Shown one piece after another: positions 1-7,972 of a stretch of DNA of 64,000 nucleotides. Source of the stretch: Candidatus Binatia bacterium (lineage in GTDB: Bacteria > Desulfobacterota > Binatia > HRBIN30). Made by a program: the position numbers and the translations under genes. How positions within the stretch are numbered: position 1 is the first letter of the stretch; each line of letters begins with the position of its first letter. Under the pieces are notes generated by a model, which saw nothing but the letters and a program-made list of their open reading frames with translations, did no database searches and had not been told where the DNA came from. The stretch lies in NCBI GenBank assembly GCA_026004215.1, contig BPIR01000001.1, forward strand, positions 1,476,584 to 1,540,583, written 5' to 3'.

Positions 1-540
1 CTGTTCTTGCGCCACCTGCGTCCAAAGCCAAGCGAAGGAGCCCAAAACCACCACGAACACCGTGAAGTGCGCAAGCTGCGTCTCGAACGTCGCCATGGTC
101 GCAGCCGGCCAGGTGCGAGCAAACTCCTCGGAACCGGAGAGACCACCGGTTGCCACCAACGCTAGCGATGCCACCCCGAGGAGGGCTCCCGCAGATGCTC
201 CGACGAGCGCTCCGAACACGATCCCGTAAACGGCGACCTTGACGCACAGAAGAAGCAGCACCGGGCTCGTCAGCCCTCCCGTGAGTGCTGCGATCCAGGC
301 CAGCGCCGTGAGGTTCGTCAGCACGTCCACCGCCATCCAGCTCGACCCTAACCGCCCCCTGCGGTATCGCAGATAACTCAAGATATTCACCGCGAAGTAC
401 AACCACAGCAGCGCATCGCCCACCCCCAACAGGACAGGAGGGGGACTACTGAGCCGCAGGCGCAGCTCCCAGAGGAGCACCCAACACGCGGCGCCCGTAA
501 ACGCGCCAATCCAGAACAGGGCGGTCACGCTTCGCTCCAT
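1..540 (-). CDS. N-terminal part of a multi-pass membrane sensor (PilS-like histidine kinase?), cut by window edge
   Basis: An open reading frame reads off the left edge; 180 codons are visible and no stop is reached. The visible protein is almost wholly hydrophobic, with about six membrane segments (near residues 7-24, 34-56, 70-88, 93-110, 112-130 and 155-172), then turns polar (WTQVAQEQ) at the edge. The run LTGGLTSPVLLLL in the third and fourth segments resembles the TGG-x-SP motif in the membrane input domain of PilS-type sensor kinases, so a PAS/HisKA kinase probably follows outside the window. Two starts are possible: ATG at 540, with no ribosome site, or GTG at 528, preceded by GGAG at a good distance. 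The family call is tentative; the membrane protein itself is clear. Confidence 0.6.
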   Translation of the reverse strand, partial: MERSVTALFWIGAFTGAACWVLLWELRLRLSSPPPVLLGVGDALLWLYFAVNILSYLRYRRGRLGSSWMAVDVLTNLTALAWIAALTGGLTSPVLLLLCVKVAVYGIVFGALVGASAGALLGVASLALVATGGLSGSEEFARTWPAATMATFETQLAHFTVFVVVLGSFAWLWTQVAQEQ

Positions 541-879
541 GCGCGAGTGGTTGGTTCGGTCGCTCGATCTCGTAGGCGGGGTCGGCATCGCAGCCACCAG
601 AGCAACAGATTACGCCCCTCTTGCTCCCCCAGGCAAGAGCGGAATGATTACCCGCAGCCGGGGTCGCCCACCCTTTCCGGGGTTATCTGGGCCCGTTTCG
701 GGCATGGTCCCAACCCAGACACGCTGGAGCCACGGAGCCCAAGGCCGGAATCGCCGCGACAGACACAACGACTGGCGGGCCACGCCGTCGAATTGCCCGG
801 GCAACGCCACCGACCCTCGTTGCAACAGCAATGGCCCGGCGATACGGGGCAACGCAGCCGAACGAGGAGGACACCCGAT
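541..879. other. intergenic, divergent promoter region
   Basis: This gene-free stretch separates the leftward membrane sensor from the rightward acyl-CoA dehydrogenase, so it must carry both promoters. Open frames here have no ribosome sites or recognisable domains. The only clear signal is GAGGAGG at 864-870, the ribosome site of the dehydrogenase. Confidence 0.5.
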
Positions 880-2118
880 ATGATCGAGTGGAGCGAGCAA
901 CATCGAATGATTCAAGACATGATGCGGCGCTTTATCGAGGCCGAAGTGTTACCAAACTTGAAAGACCTGGAGCATGGAGATCTGCCGCCTTATGGAATCA
1001 TGCGAAAGCTCGTCCAGCAATTCGGGATTGCCGAGGCCGCACGCGCCCGGTACGAAGCGCAAAAAGCCAAAGCGTTGCGAGGGGAAGGCGAACGGAGCGA
1101 AGAGACAGAAAGTCGCGGCGGACCGCAAGCCGCAGAAGCACTCGCGCTCCAAATCATCCCGATCATCGAGCTCAGCAAATACTGCCCTGGGCTCGTGACG
1201 GCTATGGGCGTGAGCATGGGGCTCACCGCAGGTGCCATCATGAGCAAGGGCACCTGGGCGCAAAAAGACCGCTGGGGGCTTCCTTTGCTCACCTTGGAAA
1301 AAATCGGCGCCTGGGCGATCACGGAGCCGGGGTCGGGTTCCGATGCGTTTGGCGGCATGAAATCCACGGCGCGGCGCGACGGAGATACGTACGTGCTCAA
1401 TGGTCAGAAAACCTTCATTACCAATGGGCCGTACGCGGACACCATCGTGTTCATTTGCAAACTCGACGATGGGGCAACGCCGCCTCGCGACCGCAAAATC
1501 GTGGCCTTCATCCTCGACCGCGGCATGGAGGGACTCCATCAATCCAAGCCCCTCAAGAAAATGGGCATGCATTCATCGCCTACAGGTGAGCTTTTCCTCG
1601 ACAACGTTCGCGCCGGGAAAGATCGCCTTCTCGGCGAGAGCGAAGACGCATACGGCGGCAAATCGGGTGCGAAGGCCACGTTTGGGGCGGAGAGATCGGG
1701 AGTGGTGGCCATGGCGTACGGCATCGTGGAGCGTTGCATCCAGCTTTGCACCGAATATGCCCGCACGCGGGTGCAATTCGGCCGGCCGATCGGCGAGTTT
1801 CAACTCATTCAACTCAAACTGGCCAAAATGTACGTGGCGCGGATGAATATTCGGAACATGTTGTTCCGCCAAATCGAATTGGCCGCTCAGGGAAAATCGC
1901 TGAGCTTCGCCGAAGCGTCCGCCAACAAGTTGTACGCGGCCCAAGCCACGATGGACGTCACCCTGGAAGCGGTCCAACTCTTCGGCGGCAACGGTTACAT
2001 GGCCGAATTCGGCGTCGAACAACTGTGCCGGGATGCCAAGGTGTTGCAAATTTACGGCGGCACGGACGAAATCCAGATTTCGCAAATCGCTCGCTCCATG
2101 CTGGCGGGCGACGCATAG
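880..2118 (+). CDS. acyl-CoA dehydrogenase family protein
   Basis: FAD-dependent alpha,beta-dehydrogenation of an acyl-CoA, the first step of beta-oxidation-type pathways in the cytoplasm. The ATG at 880 is chosen because GAGGAGG lies 9 bases upstream and the protein then begins at the usual N-terminal helix (MIEWSEQHRMIQDMMRRFIE); the frame is open further upstream but without a signal. It encodes 412 residues, normal for the family. The flavin and substrate motif ITEPGSGSDAFGG is near residue 147, and the C-terminal signature QIYGGTDEIQ is close to the end. The catalytic glutamate of medium-chain enzymes (YEGT) is glycine here (YGGT), so the base would have to lie elsewhere, as in some subfamilies. 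A charged insert at about residues 55-85 (KAKALRGEGERSEETESRGG) lengthens the first helical domain. Substrate unknown. Confidence 0.9.
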   Translation: MIEWSEQHRMIQDMMRRFIEAEVLPNLKDLEHGDLPPYGIMRKLVQQFGIAEAARARYEAQKAKALRGEGERSEETESRGGPQAAEALALQIIPIIELSKYCPGLVTAMGVSMGLTAGAIMSKGTWAQKDRWGLPLLTLEKIGAWAITEPGSGSDAFGGMKSTARRDGDTYVLNGQKTFITNGPYADTIVFICKLDDGATPPRDRKIVAFILDRGMEGLHQSKPLKKMGMHSSPTGELFLDNVRAGKDRLLGESEDAYGGKSGAKATFGAERSGVVAMAYGIVERCIQLCTEYARTRVQFGRPIGEFQLIQLKLAKMYVARMNIRNMLFRQIELAAQGKSLSFAEASANKLYAAQATMDVTLEAVQLFGGNGYMAEFGVEQLCRDAKVLQIYGGTDEIQISQIARSMLAGDA

Positions 2119-2237
2119 GCAAGGTCCGGGGGCGGCCACGAAAACGCGCCGGCGTGGGGCGAGGCATACGCGCCGAGGTTCGGCCACCTTGCACCGCAGT
2201 GGGTGGTTCGGCCGAGCGGCGAGAGGGACGAACAGTT

Positions 2238-2933
2238 CTAGCGGTGCCGTTCCTGCACGCGCTCGTCATCCCCGACCAGTACAACCGATGCCATTCCCAA
2301 AAAGAGCCCCGTTCCGACCACGCCGGGAATGCGACGAATGGAGTCTTCGAGGGCGAGCGCATCTTCGATGGGTCCAACGGGACAATCCAAAATGTAGTTC
2401 TCTCCGTCGCTCAGGAACAAATCTTCGCCATTGCGGCGAAGAACCGGTTCCCCTCCAAGCAGTTGCCGCAAGCGCCGTTGGCAGAAGGGCCAAGCGAACG
2501 GCACCACTTCCACGGGCAACTTGCCTCTCCGCCCCAAACGGTCCACGAGTTTGTCCACCGTAGCCGCGATCACCAACTTCGCTGAGGCCGCGGCCACGAC
2601 CTTTTCGCGGACCAACGCACCCCCATAGCCCTTGATCAGATCCAGGTTCGGAGCCACTTCATCCGCCCCGTCCACAGTGACGTCAATCACCTCGACATCG
2701 GCTAGGTTCACGAGATCGAGGCCGAGCGAACGAGCGAGATTTGCCGTGGCCTCCGAGGTTGCAATACAACGCACGGCTCGCTCCCCCCGTGCCACAGAAC
2801 TCGCCAGCGCACGCACAAACGCCGACGCGGCCCGCCCCGTTCCTAAGCCGACTGTGCCGTTTCTGGGAACGAACGACAACGCGCGTTCGGCCACCGCCGC
2901 CAGAATTCTTTCGCTTTGCGCCTCGTTGACCAT
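2238..2933 (-). CDS. rpiA: ribose-5-phosphate isomerase A
   Basis: Interconverts ribose 5-phosphate and ribulose 5-phosphate in the non-oxidative pentose phosphate pathway. It has 231 residues, the usual length. The phosphate-binding loop GLGTGRAASAF is near the N-terminus, followed by TVDGADEV, the acidic active-site motif, and by KGYGGALVREK with the conserved lysine and glutamate. The start ATG at 2933 shares its A with the TGA of the upstream CaiB-type gene (TGATG), so the two are probably co-translated. The frame is open further upstream, but that part lies inside the CoA-transferase gene. Confidence 0.95.
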   Translation of the reverse strand: MVNEAQSERILAAVAERALSFVPRNGTVGLGTGRAASAFVRALASSVARGERAVRCIATSEATANLARSLGLDLVNLADVEVIDVTVDGADEVAPNLDLIKGYGGALVREKVVAAASAKLVIAATVDKLVDRLGRRGKLPVEVVPFAWPFCQRRLRQLLGGEPVLRRNGEDLFLSDGENYILDCPVGPIEDALALEDSIRRIPGVVGTGLFLGMASVVLVGDDERVQERHR

Positions 2934-4129
2934 CAGATCACTCCAAGCTCCCGCAACCGTTCTTGCTCCCGTGAAGACAAACCCAGCCACCCGCCGTAAA
3001 TCTCTTCGTTATGCTCGCCCAGCCGTGGTGCTCCGGACGCAATGCGGCCGGGCGTTTCCGAAAGCCGTGGATACACGCCTTGCATGCGGATCGAGCCCAA
3101 CACCGGGTCGCTCACCGAAACGATATTACCGCGGGCGACGTAGTGCGGGTCGGCAAAAATGTCCGCAATCGAATACACACGCGACACTGGGACTTCGGCT
3201 GCCACGAGAATATTTTCAATTTCCGCGGCGGTATGTTGGCGCACCCAGTCACCCACGATCGCATGAATTTCATCCGCGTGGGCCACTCTAGCTTCCAGTG
3301 TGGCGAAGCGCGGATCCTCGGCAAGTTCAGGCCGTCCCATCGCGCCCACCAAACGGCGAAACAACACATCGCCCGCGGCAACAATGCAGACAAACTGACG
3401 GTCCTTGGTTTCCCAATTGTCCAACGGTGCAGAATTCCGCAAGCGATTCCCCTCGCGCTCGCGTACCGCTCCCAATCGATCGTAAGCGGCAACGGTATAC
3501 TCCAGCACACGGAAGACCGACTCGTACAAAGCCAGGTCGATCCACTGCCCCGAACCGCCTCGCTGCCGGTGCAGCAATGCCAGAAGGATGGCAAACGCGT
3601 TGAACACAGCGGTGAGATAATCGGCCACCAAAATGCCAGGGCGTACCGGCGGCCGGTCGGGATAGCCGGTTAGGTACAAAAGTCCGCCAAAAGCAATGCC
3701 GATACGATCGAGCCCTGGTCGCCGAGCGTACGGCCCAGACTGCCCGTACACCGATACCCGCGCCAAGATGATGTTTGGGTTGAATTGCCTCAACGTGGCG
3801 AAGTCGAGTCCCCACCCTTCCAGCGTACCGGGTTGGAAATTCTCCACAATCACGTCCACCTTGGGCACCAAACGCAAAAATATCTCTCGACCCTGGGGTT
3901 TGCGCAGGTCGAGTGTGATGGATTTCTTGCCCCGATTTTCGACGGCCCACCACAACGAATAACCACCTTCGAACGGCCCGATGTGACGCAAAAAATCGCC
4001 GCTACCCGGCAGCTCGACCTTGATGACCTCGGCGCCGAACTCCGCGAGCAGCGTCGCCGCAAACGGAGCGGCAATGCGCGTGCCCAGGTCGAGTACGCGG
4101 ATTCCGTCCAGAGGGAGTCGTTCGGTCAC
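2933..4129 (-). CDS. CaiB/BaiF family CoA-transferase (type III)
   Basis: Family III CoA-transferase, moving CoA between carboxylic acids; the substrate cannot be told from sequence. It has 398 residues, typical of the family. The N-terminal block LPLDGIRVLDLGTRIAAPFA is the family hallmark, the strand EVIKVELPGSGD follows, and LDRIGIAFGGLLYLTG holds the aspartate expected to carry the acyl anhydride. The start chosen is GTG at 4129, with GGAGG just upstream at about 4135-4139; the longer frame adds ten residues without a ribosome site. It is head-to-head with the sensor kinase gene (72 bases apart) and overlaps rpiA by one base. A partner acyl-CoA enzyme, the acyl-CoA dehydrogenase, lies nearby on the other strand. 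Confidence 0.92.
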   Translation of the reverse strand: MTERLPLDGIRVLDLGTRIAAPFAATLLAEFGAEVIKVELPGSGDFLRHIGPFEGGYSLWWAVENRGKKSITLDLRKPQGREIFLRLVPKVDVIVENFQPGTLEGWGLDFATLRQFNPNIILARVSVYGQSGPYARRPGLDRIGIAFGGLLYLTGYPDRPPVRPGILVADYLTAVFNAFAILLALLHRQRGGSGQWIDLALYESVFRVLEYTVAAYDRLGAVREREGNRLRNSAPLDNWETKDRQFVCIVAAGDVLFRRLVGAMGRPELAEDPRFATLEARVAHADEIHAIVGDWVRQHTAAEIENILVAAEVPVSRVYSIADIFADPHYVARGNIVSVSDPVLGSIRMQGVYPRLSETPGRIASGAPRLGEHNEEIYGGWLGLSSREQERLRELGVI

Positions 4130-4201
4130 GCTTACCTCCGTTGTGCAGCCGAGCAACACCTCGCTTGCAGGGCGGAAACCGGCACCTTAGAATCCCCCCA
4201 C

Positions 4202-6466
4202 GTGACTGCTTCTGCACCGAGCCGTGGGAGCCCGGACCTGGGGGCAACCTCGCCAGAGGAAGAGCGGCGCCGGCGCCGTGTAGAGTCTTGGCTCATCCTC
4301 GTCTCTGCCATTTTGTTTCTTGGTTTGGTCTGGTGGGAGGTCGCGCGCGATCCCGCCGCGGCGAGTGCAGGCCCCTTGAGCAACAATGTTGTGTCTTTCC
4401 TGCTGATCAACGTCAACCTGTTGCTCCTCATCTTGCTGGTATTTTTGGTCACCCGCAACGTCGTCAAGCTGGTATGGGAACGCCGCCGCGGGATCTTCGG
4501 TTCTCGGCTCCGCACGCGCTTGGTGACAGCGTTCGTCGCCCTGACACTGGCTCCCAGTATCTTGCTGTTCTTGGTGGCACAAGGGTTCCTCCAAAGCGCG
4601 TTCAATGCCTGGTTCAATAGTCGGGTGGAAGCGGCTCTCCACGGGTCCGTGGGGGTCGCTCAGAGCTACTACCAATTTGCGGCCAATCACGCGTTGCGGT
4701 TTTCGCGGGAAATTGGCCGGCAAAGCCGACAACTCGGGCTCTGGGCCGACGGGAGAGAGGACGAGCTACAGAACTGGCTCGCTCGCAAGCGTGAAGAGTA
4801 CGGGCTCGGGAGCGTGGAGGTTTGGGACTTCGAGCGCCAAAACGAAGTGCGGGCAACGGGGGCGGACAGCGCCAGTCTTCCCGAAATTTCCGCCGATGCC
4901 CGCCGCACCGTCGCCCGAGGGAACGACGTCGCCGAAACACACCGTTGGGGCAAGGCAGACGTTGTACGCGTCGGGGTACCGGTGACGGACACGAGCGGGC
5001 AAGTGGTCGGCGCGGTTTGGGCAACTTATGTCGTGCCCCGAAGCGTTGCCGACACCGTTCGCACCATCGCGCGTTCGTTCGAGGAATACCGGCAGCTCAA
5101 CGTCATCCGGCAGCCGATCAAGAACAGTTACATCTTGACCTTGGCTCTGCTGACATTGGTGCTGATCTTCTCCGCAACGTGGTTTGGCATCCGCCAAGCC
5201 CGCAATATCACTCGGCCATTGTTGCAACTCGCCGAGGGCACGCGGGAAATCGCACGGGGCAACTGGAGTTACCGAATCGAGCCGGCCACGGACGAGGAAA
5301 TCGCCGTGCTGGTGGACTCGTTTAACCAAATGACCAATGACTTGGAGAAAACCAATCTCGAACTGGTAGAGCGGCGCAATTACGTTGAAAACATTCTTGC
5401 GAACATTGCGGCCGGCGTGATCTCTGTGGATCACCTCGGACGCATCTCATCGGTCAACCCAGCGGCCGAGCGGATGTTGGGCCTCAGCTTTTCTCGTGTC
5501 GCGGGCATCCGAGTAGAAGAAGTGTTCCATCGCCAGCAATGGGCGCCACTGTTGGAAATGGTCCGTGAGGCCAGCGACCAGTCCCAGCATGAAATCCAAC
5601 GCCAAATGCACATCGCCACTGGGGAGTCGCCTCTGACCGCCCTAGTCACTGCGCGCTCGTTGCGGGACGCAGCGGGTGAGTTCAAGGGCGTCATTTTGTT
5701 CTTCGAAGATGTTACGCATCTCTTACGGATCCAGCGCATGGAAGCCTGGCGGGAAGTTGCCCGACGCCTCGCCCACGAGATCAAGAACCCGCTGACTCCC
5801 ATTCAACTTTCCGCGCAACGCTTGCAAAGGCGACTGGCTGCCTCGCTGTCGGGGAGAGATCGCGTCGTGCTGGACGAGTGCGTGCACGTGATCGTGGAGC
5901 AAGTGGAAGAGGTCAAAAAACTGGTGAGCGAATTCTCTCGCTTCGCGCGCTTACCGGCGGCGCAGTTGGCTCCGGGCAATCTCAACGAAATCGTCGAAGA
6001 GTCGCTCGTGCTGTTTCGGCAAGCGCATCCGGACATCGAGTTTGTGTTCGCCGGCGATCCCTTCCTACCGTCAATCGATCTGGATCGGGAGACTTTGAAA
6101 CGTGCCTTGGTCAACCTTCTCGATAATGCCGTCGCGGCTTGTCACCAAATTGGCGACGGCGAACGAAAGGTTACGGTAAGTACGCTTTACTTGGGCGAAT
6201 CGCAAACTGTACGTCTGGAAGTGGCGGATACCGGGTGCGGCATGACCCCCGAAGTCAAGGCTCGCCTGTTCGAACCGTACTTTTCGACCAAGAAGGACGG
6301 CACGGGTTTGGGCCTTGCCATTGTTTCTTCGATCCTCGCGGAGCATCAAGCGTACATCCGGGTGGCCGACAACCTCCCGCGCGGAAGCCGCTTCGTGATC
6401 GACTTCCGCGCGCATCCAGGAACGCACCAAACGGCTGCTGCAGCCGTCTCGGCCATCCGGCACTGA
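4202..6466 (+). CDS. ntrY: NtrY-like membrane sensor histidine kinase
   Basis: Membrane sensor that autophosphorylates a histidine and passes the phosphate to a response regulator. From the GTG at 4202 it is 754 residues. Membrane segments lie at about 30-47, 63-84, 107-128 and 309-329, with a periplasmic sensor region between the third and fourth. HAMP follows at about 330-385, PAS at about 390-505, the H-box RRLAHEIKNPLTP with His525, then the N-box LVNLLDNAVAAC and the ATP-lid motifs DTGCGM and GTGLGLAI. This order, with three early membrane segments, matches NtrY. The start is uncertain: the GTG has no clear ribosome site, but a longer frame would run through the oppositely oriented CoA-transferase gene. 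The next gene carries an NtrX-type receiver, its likely partner. Confidence 0.88.
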   Translation: MTASAPSRGSPDLGATSPEEERRRRRVESWLILVSAILFLGLVWWEVARDPAAASAGPLSNNVVSFLLINVNLLLLILLVFLVTRNVVKLVWERRRGIFGSRLRTRLVTAFVALTLAPSILLFLVAQGFLQSAFNAWFNSRVEAALHGSVGVAQSYYQFAANHALRFSREIGRQSRQLGLWADGREDELQNWLARKREEYGLGSVEVWDFERQNEVRATGADSASLPEISADARRTVARGNDVAETHRWGKADVVRVGVPVTDTSGQVVGAVWATYVVPRSVADTVRTIARSFEEYRQLNVIRQPIKNSYILTLALLTLVLIFSATWFGIRQARNITRPLLQLAEGTREIARGNWSYRIEPATDEEIAVLVDSFNQMTNDLEKTNLELVERRNYVENILANIAAGVISVDHLGRISSVNPAAERMLGLSFSRVAGIRVEEVFHRQQWAPLLEMVREASDQSQHEIQRQMHIATGESPLTALVTARSLRDAAGEFKGVILFFEDVTHLLRIQRMEAWREVARRLAHEIKNPLTPIQLSAQRLQRRLAASLSGRDRVVLDECVHVIVEQVEEVKKLVSEFSRFARLPAAQLAPGNLNEIVEESLVLFRQAHPDIEFVFAGDPFLPSIDLDRETLKRALVNLLDNAVAACHQIGDGERKVTVSTLYLGESQTVRLEVADTGCGMTPEVKARLFEPYFSTKKDGTGLGLAIVSSILAEHQAYIRVADNLPRGSRFVIDFRAHPGTHQTAAAAVSAIRH

Positions 6467-6588
6467 GCCTCCGCGTGCGGTACGGCGCGGGACCACTCGA
6501 CCCGTCGGCAACTGGCAAGGCGTCTTCGGATGGTGCTATCGCAGTGTTGCGGCAAGGCGGCGACCACTGACGGAGGAGGTCTCGGGGA

Positions 6589-7887
6589 ATGGCGAAGGTC
6601 CTTGTAGTTGACGACGACGCAAAAATTCGCGCGTCGTTGCGAGGTATACTGGCTGAGGAAGGGTTGGAAGTATTGGAAGCAGAAAACGGCCGTTACGCCT
6701 TGCAGCAACTGCGCGACTCGAACCCGGATTTGGTCATCGTGGATGTTTGGATGCCGGACATGGATGGGCTCGAGTTTTTACGCGCCGTTCGAGATGCACC
6801 GGACATCGAGCGCCATCCACCCGTGGTGATGATTTCTGGGCACGGCAACATCGAAACTGCGGTGCGCGCAACCAAGCTGGGAGCTGTGGACTTTATCGAA
6901 AAACCGTTTTCGCTCGACGGTTTTCTCGCCACCGTCCATCGGGCCCTCCAGCGCCAGCCAGACGAACACTCGTCGAGGGGCTATCCGATGTTGGAATCGG
7001 TGTCGAACCTTAACGGGGCCCCCAACCGCAACGTCGGCGGTAAGCGGCAGTTCTCCTCCGCCCAGCGCACAGTCGGCAGGAGCGTCGTGCATACCGGAAC
7101 GGGCCTACACAGCGGCGGGAAAACCGGACTGATCTTGCAGCCCCTTCCTCCCGGATCGGGGATTGTATTTTCGAACCTGTCCGCTGATGCCACCGTGCCC
7201 GCTCACCTGGACTGGGTGGAGTCCACAGGGTACGCGACCACGCTGCACCGGCAGGGCGTGACCGTTCGGACCGTGGAGCACCTGCTGGCAGCGCTCCACG
7301 CGTACCGAGTCACCAATGTGCTGGTGAAGGTGCAGGGAGAAGTCCCCATCCTCGACGGATCGGCTGCTGGGTTTTGCCAACTCCTCGAAAATGCCGAGAT
7401 CGTGGAACAAAATGCCCCGGTCGAGGACATCGAGATCCGCCACCCGATCGAGATCCGGCGCGACGAGCGCGAGTGGATTCGCATCGAACCGTACCAGGGC
7501 TTTGCCGTCTCTTATACCCTCGAATACCCGCCCCCGGTCGGCCGGCAAGTTTACGAGTACGTCTACCGCGGGCCAGCATCGTTTCGCGATGAGATCGCCC
7601 CCGCGCGGACGTTCGGGTTCGTGCGCGACCTTGCACAGCTTGCTGCGATGGGGCTTGCTTCCGGTGGGCGGCTCGACAACTGCATTCTGATTGACGACGA
7701 AAAAGTCGTGAACACCACACTCCGCTTCCCCGACGAGCTCGCGCGCCACAAAATTCTGGATATCCTGGGCGACATGTACCTGCTGGGCCGCCCCCTCAGG
7801 GGAAAAATCACGGCTTTTCGGACGGGTCACTCGGAAAACATTGCCTTACTGCGCGCCATCCGCGAGCAATGTGCTGCGGATCGCTAG
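6589..7887 (+). CDS. lpxC: fusion of NtrX-type receiver domain with UDP-3-O-acyl-N-acetylglucosamine deacetylase (LpxC)
   Basis: A single uninterrupted frame of 432 residues. Residues 1-125 form a response-regulator receiver with all key residues: Asp8/Asp9, phospho-acceptor Asp52 (VDVWMPDMDG), Ser83 and Lys105 (IEKPFSLD); the text closely matches NtrX. After a linker (about 125-160), residues 160-432 are a complete LpxC, the zinc deacetylase that commits UDP-acyl-GlcNAc to lipid A synthesis. Its zinc and catalytic motifs TVEHLLAAL, HKILDILGD and TGHSEN are all present. The AAA+ and DNA-binding parts of NtrX are absent. The ATG at 6589 has GGAGG at 6572-6576 (the match is some 12 bases upstream). 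It lies directly downstream of the NtrY-like kinase, so phosphorylation may control deacetylase activity or stability; that is inference. A GAGGGG-ATG at 6975-6990 might also yield free LpxC. Confidence 0.9.
   Translation: MAKVLVVDDDAKIRASLRGILAEEGLEVLEAENGRYALQQLRDSNPDLVIVDVWMPDMDGLEFLRAVRDAPDIERHPPVVMISGHGNIETAVRATKLGAVDFIEKPFSLDGFLATVHRALQRQPDEHSSRGYPMLESVSNLNGAPNRNVGGKRQFSSAQRTVGRSVVHTGTGLHSGGKTGLILQPLPPGSGIVFSNLSADATVPAHLDWVESTGYATTLHRQGVTVRTVEHLLAALHAYRVTNVLVKVQGEVPILDGSAAGFCQLLENAEIVEQNAPVEDIEIRHPIEIRRDEREWIRIEPYQGFAVSYTLEYPPPVGRQVYEYVYRGPASFRDEIAPARTFGFVRDLAQLAAMGLASGGRLDNCILIDDEKVVNTTLRFPDELARHKILDILGDMYLLGRPLRGKITAFRTGHSENIALLRAIREQCAADR
6975..6990 (+). promoter_or_regulatory. possible internal ribosome site and start for stand-alone LpxC
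   Basis: GAGGGG at 6975-6980 sits seven bases before an in-frame ATG at 6988. Starting there would give 299 residues, almost exactly the length of ordinary single-domain LpxC proteins. This suggests, without proving, that both the receiver fusion and a free enzyme could be made from one gene. Confidence 0.35.
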
Positions 7888-7972
7888 ATTCGTTCCAACC
7901 CGGCGCGCACGCGCAATACCGAGTGCTGTTCGCCCCGCACGAGATCGCAAGCGCGCGGCTGGCAACCACCCG

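Noticed and set aside
547..879. Long upstream extension of the acyl-CoA dehydrogenase frame
   Set aside because: It has no ribosome site, and the text is proline/arginine-rich without family similarity; the ATG at 880 has GAGGAGG.
2119..2237. Intrinsic terminator between the acyl-CoA dehydrogenase and rpiA
   Set aside because: GCAAGGT and ACCTTGC could pair across about 60 bases, but there is no stable stem near a T tract.
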